A DNA stretch of 64,000 nucleotides from positions 248,001 through 312,000 of the forward strand of contig CAVPDA010000014.1 in assembly GCA_963702495.1 (NCBI GenBank). Reading direction: 5' to 3'. Positions 1 through 8,797 of this stretch are shown here, one piece after another. Position numbers and translations under genes: made by a program. Every line of letters begins with the position of its first letter. Position 1 is the first letter of the stretch. The notes under the pieces were generated by a model. That model searched no databases and was not told where the DNA came from. It worked only from the letters and a program-made list of their open reading frames with translations. The DNA is from CAVPDA01 sp963702495 (GTDB taxonomy: Bacteria > Pseudomonadota > Gammaproteobacteria > Burkholderiales > Rhodocyclaceae).

Positions 1-1623
1 CCGCGCTCGCGGGCGGCGCGGGATGCCGCCGAACCGCGCTTCGTGCATTGGCTGAAGGCCATCTACCGCAAGTCGCTGCAGGCCACGGTGACGCGCTGGA
101 AGAGCATCGCCGCGGCGAGCCTGGCCGTGTTCGCCGCGGCGCTGGCCGCCCTCTGGTCGGCCGGCCAGTCCTTCCTGCCGGATTTCAACGAGGGCACGCT
201 CACCATCAGCGCCGCGACCCTTCCCGGCACCTCGCTGCAGGAGTCGGACCGCCTCGGCCAGATGGTGGAGCAGATCCTGTTGAGCCATCCCGAAGTGGCG
301 GCCACGGCGCGCCGCACCGGCCGCTCGCCCCTCGACCCCCACGCGCTGGACATCCACGAATCGGAGCTGGAGGTGAGCCTGGCCATGAAGGAGCGCAGCA
401 AGGAGGAATTCCTGGCCGCGCTGCGCCGCGACCTGACGACGGTGCCGGGCATGAACATCGTGGTCGGCCAGCCGATCTCGCACCGCATCGACCACATGCT
501 GTCCGGCAGCCGCGCCAACATCGCGGTAAAGATCTTCGGGCCCGACCTGTACGAGCTGCGGCGCATCGCGCAGCAGGTCAAGGGCGTGATGGAAACGGTG
601 CCGGGCGCGGTGGACGTGACGCCGGAGCAGCAGACCGACATCCCCTTCCTCACCGTTCAGTATCGGCGCGAGGCGCTGGCGCGTCACGGCCTTTCGGTGA
701 AGCAGATGTCGGAGGCGATCGAGGCCGCCTTCGCCGGCGTGGCCGTGTCCAAGGTGCTGCAGGGCCAGGCGACGTTCGACCTGGTGGTGCGCTACGACCC
801 GGCGGTGCGCGACAGCCTCGAAGCCCTGCGCGCCACGCTCATCACCACGCCCGGCGGGGCGCGGCTGCCGCTGGCCGCGCTGGCCGACATCCGCAACGAT
901 CGCGGCCCCTATTTCATCAACCGCGAGAACGTGCAGCGCAAGATGGTGGTGATGGCTAACGTCGCCGGGCGCGACCTGCACGGCGTGGTCGAGGACATGC
1001 GCGGCCGCATCGGCGACGCGGTGACACTGCCCCAGGGCTATCACGTCGAATTCGGCGGCCAGTTCGAGAGCGCCGAGGAGGCTTCCCGCACCCTGCTGCT
1101 GCTCGGTGCGGCGGTGACGGTGGGCATGTTCCTGCTGCTGTTCGTGGCCTTCCGCTCGGTGCGCGATGCCCTGCTGGTGATGCTCAACCTGCCCCTGGCG
1201 CTGATCGGCGGCGTGATCGGCGTCCATGTCACCGGCGGCACCCTGTCGGTGGCGTCGATCATCGGCTTCATCACCCTGTTCGGCATCGCCACCCGCAACG
1301 GCGTCATGATGATCGCCCACATCCATCATCTGGTGGAGCACGAGGGCGTGCGCGATCCCCTGGCGGCGGTGGCGCGCGGTGCCGAGGAGCGGCTGATTCC
1401 GATCCTCATGACGGCGCTGGCGGCGGGGCTGGCCCTGGTTCCCCTGGCCTTCTCCGGCGGGCAGCCGGGCAGCGAGATTCAGGCGCCGATGGCCATCGTC
1501 ATCCTGTTCGGCCTGCTCACCTCGACGGCGCTGAACATGGTCGTGGTGCCGGCGCTGTATCTGCGCTTCGGTTCCATCCGGCTGCGCGGCGCCCAGACTG
1601 CCCCGAATATCCTGCCCGCCTGA
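1..1623 (+). CDS. Heavy-metal efflux RND permease, C-terminal half (CusA/CzcA family), cut by window start
   Basis: This is the inner-membrane proton-driven permease of a tripartite metal-efflux pump. The open frame runs in from the window edge with no start, and about 540 of a usual ~1,040 residues are present. The visible part starts near the loop before the second periplasmic porter region (FLPDFNEGTL, VGQPISHRIDHMLSG, FGPDLYELR), which is characteristic of the CusA/CzcA branch rather than of drug RND pumps. It continues through the last six transmembrane segments (LLLLGAAVTVGMFLLLFVAF, FITLFGIATRNGVMMIAHI, and a final helix around FGLLTSTALNMVVVPALYL). The metal cannot be named, because the diagnostic N-terminal membrane acidic residues lie outside the window. 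The periplasmic adaptor and outer-membrane partner are presumably upstream. The gene converges on the SulP gene. Confidence 0.9.
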   Translation, partial: PRSRAARDAAEPRFVHWLKAIYRKSLQATVTRWKSIAAASLAVFAAALAALWSAGQSFLPDFNEGTLTISAATLPGTSLQESDRLGQMVEQILLSHPEVAATARRTGRSPLDPHALDIHESELEVSLAMKERSKEEFLAALRRDLTTVPGMNIVVGQPISHRIDHMLSGSRANIAVKIFGPDLYELRRIAQQVKGVMETVPGAVDVTPEQQTDIPFLTVQYRREALARHGLSVKQMSEAIEAAFAGVAVSKVLQGQATFDLVVRYDPAVRDSLEALRATLITTPGGARLPLAALADIRNDRGPYFINRENVQRKMVVMANVAGRDLHGVVEDMRGRIGDAVTLPQGYHVEFGGQFESAEEASRTLLLLGAAVTVGMFLLLFVAFRSVRDALLVMLNLPLALIGGVIGVHVTGGTLSVASIIGFITLFGIATRNGVMMIAHIHHLVEHEGVRDPLAAVARGAEERLIPILMTALAAGLALVPLAFSGGQPGSEIQAPMAIVILFGLLTSTALNMVVVPALYLRFGSIRLRGAQTAPNILPA

Positions 1624-1710
1624 CGGCGACGGAGCCGGCGGCGGTCAGCCGCTTACGGACGCATTCCGCCCAAGAATGATTGGCCGGACGGCGGGTCTGG
1701 GGGATCTACG

Positions 1711-1766
1711 CGGGGGCGTGCCCCCGTCTTCCAAGTCGGGGGATATACAAGGGGAATCCCCCTTGT
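1711..1766. terminator. Tandem GC-rich hairpins between convergent genes
   Basis: Two perfect inverted repeats lie back to back between the convergent RND and SulP genes. The first is CGGGGGC / GCCCCCG (1711-1726, very small loop). The second is ACAAGGGG-AATC-CCCCTTGT (1747-1766). Neither is followed by a clear T-run on either strand, so intrinsic termination is plausible but not proven. They could also be a repeat element or simply mRNA 3' end stabilisers. Confidence 0.5.
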
Positions 1767-1826
1767 TCGTGCATGGCAGGTCTTGCGGCCGCAGGTCATG
1801 GGCAAACCGGTTCCGGCTCGGGCGGC

Positions 1827-3617
1827 TCACGTGGTTTGTTCCGCCGGGGCCACATCCCGCAGCGGCCGTGTGGCGCATTCCTCGAAGACACGCGCCTTGC
1901 AGGTGGCGCAGATTTCCGGATCGAGGCGCTCGAAGATGGTGGCGATGGCCTGGCGCTTCTTGGTGAACAGGGCATCGGCGCCGATGTCGGCGGCATAGGG
2001 CGGCTTGCACAGCATGCGGCAGGCCGCCTCGCGCAGGCTGTGCAGGTAGAGCCGGCCGCCGCGGGCGCGGCGGCTGCGCGCCTCCTGCGCCAGCAGTTCG
2101 GCGCCGGCGACGTCCACGAAGTTGATGCTGCGGCTCATCAGCAGCAGGTGCTTCTTCTGCGGCTGACGTTCCGCGATGTCGTGGAAGTACTCGCCGACAT
2201 GATTCACGGCGCCGAAGTAGAGCGAGCCTTCGATGCGCACGATCTTGAGCTGCGGACATTCGGGCTGGCCGGCGCGGCGCTCGGCGAAGGGACGCTTCGG
2301 ATCGGCCGCGTCCGGCAGCAGCGAGCGTATGGTCGGGCGCGAGGTGCGGTTCAGGTAGAGCACGAGGGACAGCACGATGCCGACCAGGATCGCGAATTCC
2401 AGATGCATCACCAGCGTGGCGCCGAAGGTCACCGCCAGCACCGCCGCCTCGCTGCGGTTGGCGCGGGCGATGACCGAAATGTGGTGGAAGTCGATCAGTC
2501 CCCACGCCACCAGGAACAGGATGCCGGCCATCGCCGCATTCGGCAGGTAGGCGGCGAGCGGTGCCACCACCAGCAGCACCAGGATCAGGGCAAGCGCGGA
2601 AAACACCGCCGCCAGCGGCGTCCTCGCTCCGGCCTCGTAGTTGACGCCGGAACGGTTGAAGGAGCCGGAGGAGGGGTAGGCGGAGAAGAAGCTGCCGACG
2701 ATGTTGGACAGACCCTGGCCGATGAACTCCTGGTTGCCGTCGATGCGCTGGCCCGACTTCACCGCCACCGAGCGCGCGATCGACACCGCTTCCGTCAATC
2801 CCAGCACCGTCACGGCCGCGGCGGCGGTCATCAGGTGCTTCAGGGTGTCGAGACCGAACTGCGGGTGCGACAACGCGGGCAGCGCGCCGGGCAGTGCCCC
2901 GATGGTCCTGATGCCGGTCGCCTGCACGCCGAGCGCTTCGTTCAGCGCCACCGCGACCAGGCTTCCCGCGAGCATGGCGACGATCATGTAGGGCACCTTC
3001 GGCAGCCACTTCCTCGCCGCCACGCCGCAGAGCAGGGTGGTCAGGCCGACGGCGACGACCCAGGGCTTGATGTTTCCCGCCTGCAGGGCGAACTGGTGCA
3101 GTGTCTCGAAGAAGCTGACGCCGCGCGGGATGGACAGACCGAAGAAATTCCGGACCTGGCTTGCCATGATCAGCATCGCCGCGCCGGCGGTGAAACCGAC
3201 GACGACGGTGTGCGAGATGAAATTGACCAGGGTGCCGAGGCGCGCCGCACCCATCGCCAGTTGCATCACGCCGACCATGAAGGTCAGAGTGAGCACCAGG
3301 CCGACGTACTGGGCGCTGCCCGGTTCCGCCAGCGGCGAGATGGAGGCCAGCACCACCAGCGAGATGGCGTTGGTGGGGCCGGACACCAGGTGCCAGCTCG
3401 AACCCCACAGCGCGCCGATCACCGCCGGCACCATGGCGGCGTACAGGCCGTATTCCGGCGGCATGCCGGCGAGGGTGGCGAAGGCCACGCCCTGGGGCAG
3501 CACGATGACGGCACCGATGAGACCGGCGATCAGGTCGGCCCTCAGGCTGGTGCGATCCACATGCGGCCACCAGCGCAGGAACGGAAAGAGGCGATGCAGC
3601 CAGGTGGACGCGATCAT
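1827..3617 (-). CDS. SulP family anion transporter with C-terminal STAS domain
   Basis: This is a 596-residue inner-membrane anion transporter or channel of the SulP (SLC26) family, most often annotated as sulfate permease; bicarbonate and other anions are also known substrates. The N-terminal signature is visible early (DLIAGLIGAVIVLPQGVAFATLAGMPPEYGLYAA), followed by GPTNAISLVVLASI and about ten further hydrophobic segments. A cytoplasmic STAS domain occupies roughly residues 430-560 (VRIEGSLYFGAVNHVGEYF, INFVDVAGAELLAQEA). The C-terminal tail is cysteine-rich (CATCKARVFEEC), an unusual touch that could bind metal or respond to redox. The ATG at 3617 is the first in frame; no convincing Shine-Dalgarno precedes it. 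It is divergent from the MFS gene. No carbonic anhydrase or sulfate-assimilation gene is adjacent, so the substrate is undecided. Confidence 0.88.
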   Translation of the reverse strand: MIASTWLHRLFPFLRWWPHVDRTSLRADLIAGLIGAVIVLPQGVAFATLAGMPPEYGLYAAMVPAVIGALWGSSWHLVSGPTNAISLVVLASISPLAEPGSAQYVGLVLTLTFMVGVMQLAMGAARLGTLVNFISHTVVVGFTAGAAMLIMASQVRNFFGLSIPRGVSFFETLHQFALQAGNIKPWVVAVGLTTLLCGVAARKWLPKVPYMIVAMLAGSLVAVALNEALGVQATGIRTIGALPGALPALSHPQFGLDTLKHLMTAAAAVTVLGLTEAVSIARSVAVKSGQRIDGNQEFIGQGLSNIVGSFFSAYPSSGSFNRSGVNYEAGARTPLAAVFSALALILVLLVVAPLAAYLPNAAMAGILFLVAWGLIDFHHISVIARANRSEAAVLAVTFGATLVMHLEFAILVGIVLSLVLYLNRTSRPTIRSLLPDAADPKRPFAERRAGQPECPQLKIVRIEGSLYFGAVNHVGEYFHDIAERQPQKKHLLLMSRSINFVDVAGAELLAQEARSRRARGGRLYLHSLREAACRMLCKPPYAADIGADALFTKKRQAIATIFERLDPEICATCKARVFEECATRPLRDVAPAEQTT

Positions 3618-3778
3618 GGCGGGGGACGGAGGCAGGAGGCGGGCGGAAGAAATATTAGCAAATCCTGAATTTCTTTTCCTGAAATTCGGCCGCAGCCCCG
3701 CGTGCGGTCGGGGTGCGTTCGGGCGCCGTTCGCACTATCATCCCAGCGAGCTGAACCCAACCCCCGGCGGAGACGAGC

Positions 3779-4987
3779 ACGAACAAGAACTGGAGAACGC
3801 CAGTCGCGGTACTGGTGTGCGGCAGCATCATCCTGACCGTGGCCATGGGCGTGCGCCACGGCTTCGGCCTGTTCCTGCGGCCGATGAGCCTGGATCTGGG
3901 ATGGGGACGCGAGGCCTTCGCCTTCGCGCTGGCGCTGCAAAACCTGGTGTGGGGCGCGACCCAGCCCTTCGTCGGCGCCTTCGCCGACCGCCATGGCGCC
4001 GGCCGCACGCTGGTGGCCGGCGCCATTCTCTATGCGCTGGGGATGTACGTGATGGCCCACGCTGCCTCGCCTTTGGTCCTCAGCATCGGCACCGGCGTCA
4101 TCATCGGCACCGCCCTGTCGTTCTGCACCTTCAGCGTCATCTCCGGCGTCCTCGGCCGCGCTTTCCCGGCGGAGAAACGCAGCCTGGCGCTGGGCATCTC
4201 CGGCGCCGCCGGCAGCTTCGGCCAGTTCGCGCTGCTGCCGTTGTCCGAGGTGCTGATCTCCTCCCTCGGCTGGCACGGTGCCCTGCTGGTGCTGGGCGCG
4301 ACGACGCTGGCGATCCTGCCGCTTGCGATCGGCATGGTGGAGGAGCCGGGGGCGCGCGTGGTCCACGGCGCCAGTACCAGCGCACGCCAGACACTGTTGA
4401 ATGCCCTGGGCGAGCGCGATTTCTGGCTGCTCAGCTTCGGCTTCTTCGTCTGCGGCTTCCAGGTGGTGTTCATCGCCATCCACCTGCCGGTGTTCCTGCT
4501 CGATGCCGGGCTGCCGGCACGGGTCGGCGCCACTTCCCTGGCGCTGATCGGGCTGTTCAACATCTTCGGCTCCTATCTCGCCGGTTATCTCGGCGGCATC
4601 TGGCGCAAGCCGCCGCTGCTGGGCGCCATCTACGGCCTGCGCAGCGTGGTGATCGTGCTCTACCTGCTGTTCCCGATCACCGAGTGGAGCACCTACCTGT
4701 TCGCCGCCGCGATGGGCTTCCTGTGGCTGTCGACGGTGCCGCTCACCAACGGCACGGTGGCGACCATGTTCGGCGTGCGCCACTTGTCGATGCTGTCGGG
4801 ATTCGTGTTCTTCTTTCACCAGATCGGCGCCTTCATCGGCTCCTGGCTGGGCGGATACCTGTTCGACCGCACCGGCTCCTACAATGTGATCTGGATGATC
4901 TCCATCGCCCTCGGCGTGATCGCGCTGCTCGCCAATCTGCCGATCCGCGAGCAGCCGGCCGGCGCGTTGGCGGGGGCACGACGCTGA
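3779..4987 (+). CDS. MFS transporter, probably starting at an ACG codon
   Basis: This is a twelve-helix major facilitator superfamily permease (402 residues from the proposed start). It shows the MFS loop between helices 2 and 3 (FADRHGAGRTLVAG) and paired repeats typical of the monocarboxylate/oxalate-like group. The first conventional start, GTG at 3815, falls inside helix 1 and has no ribosome-binding site. Twelve codons upstream the frame reads ACG-AAC-AAG-AAC-TGG (from 3779), six bases after a good GGAG (3769-3772); it gives the normal hydrophilic N-terminus xNKNWRTPVAVLV. ACG is therefore either a rare start codon or a mutated ATG. The downstream neighbours (tartronate semialdehyde reductase, glcDEF) suggest a C2/C3 organic acid such as glycolate or glyoxylate as substrate, by inference only. 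Confidence 0.8.
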   Translation, partial: TNKNWRTPVAVLVCGSIILTVAMGVRHGFGLFLRPMSLDLGWGREAFAFALALQNLVWGATQPFVGAFADRHGAGRTLVAGAILYALGMYVMAHAASPLVLSIGTGVIIGTALSFCTFSVISGVLGRAFPAEKRSLALGISGAAGSFGQFALLPLSEVLISSLGWHGALLVLGATTLAILPLAIGMVEEPGARVVHGASTSARQTLLNALGERDFWLLSFGFFVCGFQVVFIAIHLPVFLLDAGLPARVGATSLALIGLFNIFGSYLAGYLGGIWRKPPLLGAIYGLRSVVIVLYLLFPITEWSTYLFAAAMGFLWLSTVPLTNGTVATMFGVRHLSMLSGFVFFFHQIGAFIGSWLGGYLFDRTGSYNVIWMISIALGVIALLANLPIREQPAGALAGARR

Positions 4988-5063
4988 TGCCGGCGGCGTC
5001 GCACGGGGTGCGCCGCAAGGGCGGACCGGCCACTGTCGCATCGCAAAGAACTGGAGGTACGAA

Positions 5064-5948
5064 GTGAAACTGGGATTCATCGGACTGGGCATCATGGGCA
5101 AGCCCATGGCCGGCCATCTGATCAAGGCCGGACACACGGTGCATGTGATGAGCCGCAGCGGCGTGCCGCAGGAACTCACCGCGGCCGGCGGCCTCGCCTG
5201 CGCCACGCCGAAAGAAGTGGCGCTCCATGCCGATATCATCATCACGATGCTGCCCGACACGCCCGACGTGGACAAGGTGCTGTTCGGCGAGCAGGGGGTG
5301 GAACAGGGGCTGAGCGGCGGCAAGGTGGTGGTGGACATGAGCACCATCTCGCCGGTGGCGACGAAGGAATTCGCCCGCCGCATCGCCGCCCACAACTGCG
5401 AATATGTGGACGCGCCGGTTTCCGGCGGCGAGGTGGGGGCGAAGAACGCCGCCCTGACCATCATGGTGGGCGGGCCCGATACGGCATTCCACCGCGTCAA
5501 GCCGGTGCTCGAACTGATGGGAAAGTCCATCACCCACATCGGCCCCAACGGCACCGGCCAGATCACCAAGCTCGCCAACAACATCGTGGTCGCGCTCAAC
5601 ATCGAGGCGGTGGCGGAGGCGCTGGTGTTCGCCGCCAAGGCCGGCGCCGATCCTGCCAAGGTGCGCCAGGCCCTGCTGGGCGGATTCGCCGCTTCGCGCA
5701 TCCTCGACGTGCACGGCGAGCGCATGATCCAGCGCACGTTCGAGCCGGGTTTCCGCATCGGCCTGCACCAGAAGGACCTGAACATCGCCCTGGCGGTGGC
5801 GCGGGAACTGGGGGTCAGCCTGCCCAACACGGCCACGGCGCAGGAACTGTTCAATGCCTGCGTGGCGCGCGGCGGCCTCAAGTGGGACCACTCGGCGATG
5901 GTGAAGGCAGTGGAGACGCTGGCGAACTTCGAACTGGGGAAGGGCTAA
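5064..5948 (+). CDS. garR: 2-hydroxy-3-oxopropionate (tartronate semialdehyde) reductase
   Basis: This cytosolic beta-hydroxyacid dehydrogenase of 294 residues reduces tartronate semialdehyde to D-glycerate in the glyoxylate-to-glycerate route. The Rossmann nucleotide-binding motif is at the N-terminus (GFIGLGIMGKPMAGHLIKAG). The substrate signature DAPVSGGEVGAKNAALTIM sits around residues 115-135, and the catalytic lysine is in GTGQITKLANN near residue 170. Length and motifs fit GarR/GlxR closely. The start is GTG at 5064, supported by a strong GGAGG at 5053-5057. It lies between an MFS gene and the glycolate oxidase genes, consistent with glycolate being oxidised to glyoxylate and condensed to tartronate semialdehyde; no glyoxylate carboligase is visible in the window. 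A paralogue acting on 3-hydroxyisobutyrate is less likely, given the strong GarR-type N-terminus. Confidence 0.88.
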   Translation: MKLGFIGLGIMGKPMAGHLIKAGHTVHVMSRSGVPQELTAAGGLACATPKEVALHADIIITMLPDTPDVDKVLFGEQGVEQGLSGGKVVVDMSTISPVATKEFARRIAAHNCEYVDAPVSGGEVGAKNAALTIMVGGPDTAFHRVKPVLELMGKSITHIGPNGTGQITKLANNIVVALNIEAVAEALVFAAKAGADPAKVRQALLGGFAASRILDVHGERMIQRTFEPGFRIGLHQKDLNIALAVARELGVSLPNTATAQELFNACVARGGLKWDHSAMVKAVETLANFELGKG

Positions 5949-5966
5949 TCCGCGCACAACAGAGCC

Positions 5967-6020
5967 GTAGGGTGCGCCGTGCGCACCGTGTGTCGGTTCG
6001 GTGCGCACGGCGCACCCTAC
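5967..6020. repeat. Perfect 21-bp inverted repeat (GTAGGG-type palindromic element)
   Basis: The left arm is 5967-5987, beginning GTAGGGTGCGCC; the right arm is 6000-6020, ending GGCGCACCCTAC. The arms are exact reverse complements with a 12-base loop. The same architecture, with GTAGGGCGGGCC-type arms, is found at 13364-13418 inside another gene. It resembles REP-like elements dispersed in betaproteobacterial genomes. It lies between garR and glcD and may also act as a terminator. Confidence 0.75.
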
Positions 6021-6172
6021 ATGTCTTGCGGGGTGTGAGGGTACGGATGCGATACCCTGGTTGATAACGTGGGGATGCCACGCGAAGGCGCAACTCTCAG
6101 TAGAATGGGGCCATGGCGGCCTCGACCGGGGTCGTGCGAAGCAAGCCGTTGCCTTGACAGGCGGGGAAAATC

Positions 6173-7666
6173 ATGGGAAGGCCGGGTGAATTCGAGGCGG
6201 ACTTCAGCGGCAGCGACCGGGCGCGGCTGGTCGCCGAACTGACGCGCATCCTGCCGCAGGGTGCGCTGCTCAGCGAGCAGGAGGATCTGCGCCCCTACGA
6301 GTGCGACGGGCTCACCGCCTACCGCCAGTTGCCGCTGGTGGTGGCATTGCCGGAGACCGAGGCCCAGGTGATCGAGATCCTCAGGACCTGCAAGGCGCTC
6401 AACGTGCCGGTGGTGGCGCGCGGCGCCGGCACCTCGCTCTCCGGCGGCGCCCTGCCGCACAAGGACGGCGTCCTGCTGTCGCTGGCGCGGTTCAAGAAAA
6501 TTCTCAAGCTCGATCCGATCGCGCGCATCGCGGTGGTGCAGCCGGGCGTGCGCAACTTGGCCATCTCGGAGGCGGCGGCGCCGTTCGGACTCTACTACGC
6601 CCCCGACCCTTCCTCGCAGATCGCCTGCTCCATCGGCGGCAACGTGGCGGAGAACGCCGGCGGCGTGCATTGCCTCAAGTACGGCCTGACCGTGCACAAC
6701 GTGCTGCGGGTGCGCGCCATCACCATCGATGGCGAGGCCCTGGAGATCGGCAGCCAGGCCCTGGACTCCCCCGGCTACGATCTGCTGGCCCTGATGATCG
6801 GCTCCGAAGGCATGCTGGCGGTGACCACCGAAGTGACGGTGAAGCTGGTGCCGAAGCCGCAACTGGCGCAGTGCGTGCTGGCGGCGTTCGATGACATCGG
6901 CAAGGCGGGCCAGGCGGTGGCCGACGTGATCGCCGCCGGCATCATTCCGGCCGGCCTGGAGATGATGGACCAGGCTGCCACGCGCGCCGTCGAGGACTTC
7001 GTCCATGCCGGCTATCCCCTGGATGCCGCTGCCATCCTGCTGTGCGAATCGGACGGCACGCCGGAGGAGGTGGCGGAGGAGGTGGGGCGCATGAAGCAGG
7101 TGATGGAGCAGTGCGGCGCCACCGAAATCCGCGTGTCGAAGGACGAGGCCGAGCGCCTGCGCTTCTGGTCGGGACGCAAGAACGCCTTCCCCGCCGCCGG
7201 CCGCCTTTCCCCCGACTACTACTGCATGGACGGCACCATTCCGCGCAAGCGCCTGGCGGAGATGCTGCAGGCCATCGCGGGAATGGAACAGAAGTACGGC
7301 CTGCGCTGCTGCAACGTGTTCCATGCCGGCGACGGCAATCTCCACCCCCTCATCCTCTATGACGCCAACAAGCCGGGCGAGCTGGAGAAGACGGAGGAAT
7401 TCGGCGCCGAAATCCTGGAGTTTTCGGTCCAACTCGGCGGCACCATCACCGGCGAGCACGGCGTCGGCTTCGAGAAGATCAACCAGATGTGCGTGCAGTT
7501 CGCGACCGCCGAACTGGAGGCGTTTCATCGGGTGAAGGCGGCGTTCGATGCCGGCGGCCTGCTCAACCCGGGCAAGGCGGTGCCGACCCTGCATCGCTGC
7601 GCAGAATACGGCCGCATGCATGTGCACGGCGGCCAGATGCCGTTCCCCGAACTGCCGCGCTTCTGA
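6173..7666 (+). CDS. glcD: Glycolate oxidase subunit GlcD (FAD-binding)
   Basis: This is the FAD-carrying catalytic subunit of the membrane-associated glycolate oxidase GlcDEF, which oxidises glycolate to glyoxylate and passes electrons on through GlcF. The 497-residue protein has the PCMH-type FAD domain in its first half (RGAGTSLSGGALP around residues 82-94, SSQIACSIGGNVAENAGG near 145-162). The FAD-oxidase C-terminal domain carries the family signatures GDGNLHPLI and GEHGVGFEK. The ATG at 6173 has a GGGGAAA ribosome-binding site. The stop is followed two bases later by the glcE start, so translation is probably coupled. No glcC regulator is adjacent. A D-lactate dehydrogenase role is the main alternative, but the glcE/glcF context argues for glycolate. 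Confidence 0.95.
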   Translation: MGRPGEFEADFSGSDRARLVAELTRILPQGALLSEQEDLRPYECDGLTAYRQLPLVVALPETEAQVIEILRTCKALNVPVVARGAGTSLSGGALPHKDGVLLSLARFKKILKLDPIARIAVVQPGVRNLAISEAAAPFGLYYAPDPSSQIACSIGGNVAENAGGVHCLKYGLTVHNVLRVRAITIDGEALEIGSQALDSPGYDLLALMIGSEGMLAVTTEVTVKLVPKPQLAQCVLAAFDDIGKAGQAVADVIAAGIIPAGLEMMDQAATRAVEDFVHAGYPLDAAAILLCESDGTPEEVAEEVGRMKQVMEQCGATEIRVSKDEAERLRFWSGRKNAFPAAGRLSPDYYCMDGTIPRKRLAEMLQAIAGMEQKYGLRCCNVFHAGDGNLHPLILYDANKPGELEKTEEFGAEILEFSVQLGGTITGEHGVGFEKINQMCVQFATAELEAFHRVKAAFDAGGLLNPGKAVPTLHRCAEYGRMHVHGGQMPFPELPRF

Positions 7667-7668
7667 TC

Positions 7669-8718
7669 ATGGTCGAATCGTTCGCGCAACGGGTGCAGGA
7701 GGCGGCGGCGCGCAAGCAGGGGCTGCGCCTGCGCGGCGGCGGCACCAAGGACTTCTACGGCCGCGAGCCGGCGGGGGAGATCCTCGATACCCGGAGCCAT
7801 GCCGGCATCGTCGCCTACGAGCCGACGGAACTGGTCGTCACCGCGCGCTGCGGCACGACGCTCGCCGAACTGGAAGCGGCGCTCGCTGCGCAGGCGCAGA
7901 TGCTGGCCTTCGAGCCGCCCCATTTCGGCGAGGCGGCGACGGTCGGCGGCTGCGTCGCCGCCGGACTTTCCGGCCCGCGCCGCGCCAGCGCCGGCGCCGT
8001 GCGCGACTTCCTGCTCGGCGTGAAGATCCTGGACGGCCGCGGCCAAGTGCTGAGCTTCGGCGGCCAGGTCATGAAAAACGTCGCCGGCTACGATGTCTCG
8101 CGCCTCATGGCGGGTGCCCTGGGCACGCTGGGGCTGATCCTGGAGGTCTCGCTCAAGGTGCTGCCCAGGCCCGCGGCGGAGGCGACGCTGCTGTTCGAGA
8201 TGCCCCAGGCGCGGGCGCTTACGACGATGAACCAGTGGGCCGGCCGGCCCCTTCCCGTGTCCGCCACCTACTGGCACAACGACGAGCTGATGGTGCGGCT
8301 GTCCGGCGCGCAGGCCGCGGTCAAGGCGGCGCGGCAGCAACTCGGCGGCGAGGTGTTCGCCGAAGGGCACGAATTCTGGACGGCAGTGCGCGAACAGCGT
8401 CTCGGCTTTTTCCGCGATGCAGCGACGGTGTGGCGGTTGTCGCTGCCGTCCACGGCCGGGGCGATCGAACTGCCCGGTGCCCAGGTCGTCGAATGGGGCG
8501 GCAGCCTGCGCTGGCTGAAGAGCGACGCCGAGCCCCGCGTGGTACGCGGGGTGGTCGAGGCGGCGGGCGGCCATGCCAGCCGCTTCCGCGGCGGCGACCG
8601 GCGCGCCGACGTGTTCCATCCGTTGTCCCCGGCGCTGGCAAAGATCCAGGGCAGCCTGAAGCAGGCCTTCGACCCGAATGCCATATTCAACCCAGGCCGC
8701 ATGTACCCGGACGGCTGA
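7669..8718 (+). CDS. glcE: Glycolate oxidase subunit GlcE
   Basis: This is the second flavin-domain subunit of glycolate oxidase, required for GlcD activity. It is 349 residues when started at ATG 7669, two bases after the glcD stop; the open frame extends further upstream but only inside glcD. The N-terminal half keeps the PCMH-type FAD fold (LRLRGGGTKDFYG, FGEAATVGGCVAAGLSGPRRASAGAVRDFLLG). The C-terminus ends with the usual family closing FDPNAIFNPGRMY. Length and order match the standard glcDEF arrangement. The gap to glcF is 79 bases and contains no obvious promoter. Confidence 0.94.
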   Translation: MVESFAQRVQEAAARKQGLRLRGGGTKDFYGREPAGEILDTRSHAGIVAYEPTELVVTARCGTTLAELEAALAAQAQMLAFEPPHFGEAATVGGCVAAGLSGPRRASAGAVRDFLLGVKILDGRGQVLSFGGQVMKNVAGYDVSRLMAGALGTLGLILEVSLKVLPRPAAEATLLFEMPQARALTTMNQWAGRPLPVSATYWHNDELMVRLSGAQAAVKAARQQLGGEVFAEGHEFWTAVREQRLGFFRDAATVWRLSLPSTAGAIELPGAQVVEWGGSLRWLKSDAEPRVVRGVVEAAGGHASRFRGGDRRADVFHPLSPALAKIQGSLKQAFDPNAIFNPGRMYPDG

Positions 8719-8797
8719 GGCGCCGCGAGGGAACGGCGCACGCTGCAGGCGCTGACCCGCACTCCTCGCGTCTTCCCCCCGGATTCCGACTGAAACG

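Noticed and set aside
1680..3668. Long plus-strand open frame antisense to the SulP gene (over 600 codons)
   Set aside because: It is composed of Arg/His/Gln/Gly-rich shadow sequence produced by high GC; the SulP frame carries real family motifs and membrane helices.
6021..6172. Possible glycine-type riboswitch upstream of glcD
   Set aside because: Only a 5-bp CGTGG/CCACG stem was found and none of the conserved riboswitch core sequence.
6017..7627. Minus-strand open frame antisense to glcD
   Set aside because: No recognisable domain, Arg/His-rich shadow composition; glcD is unambiguous.
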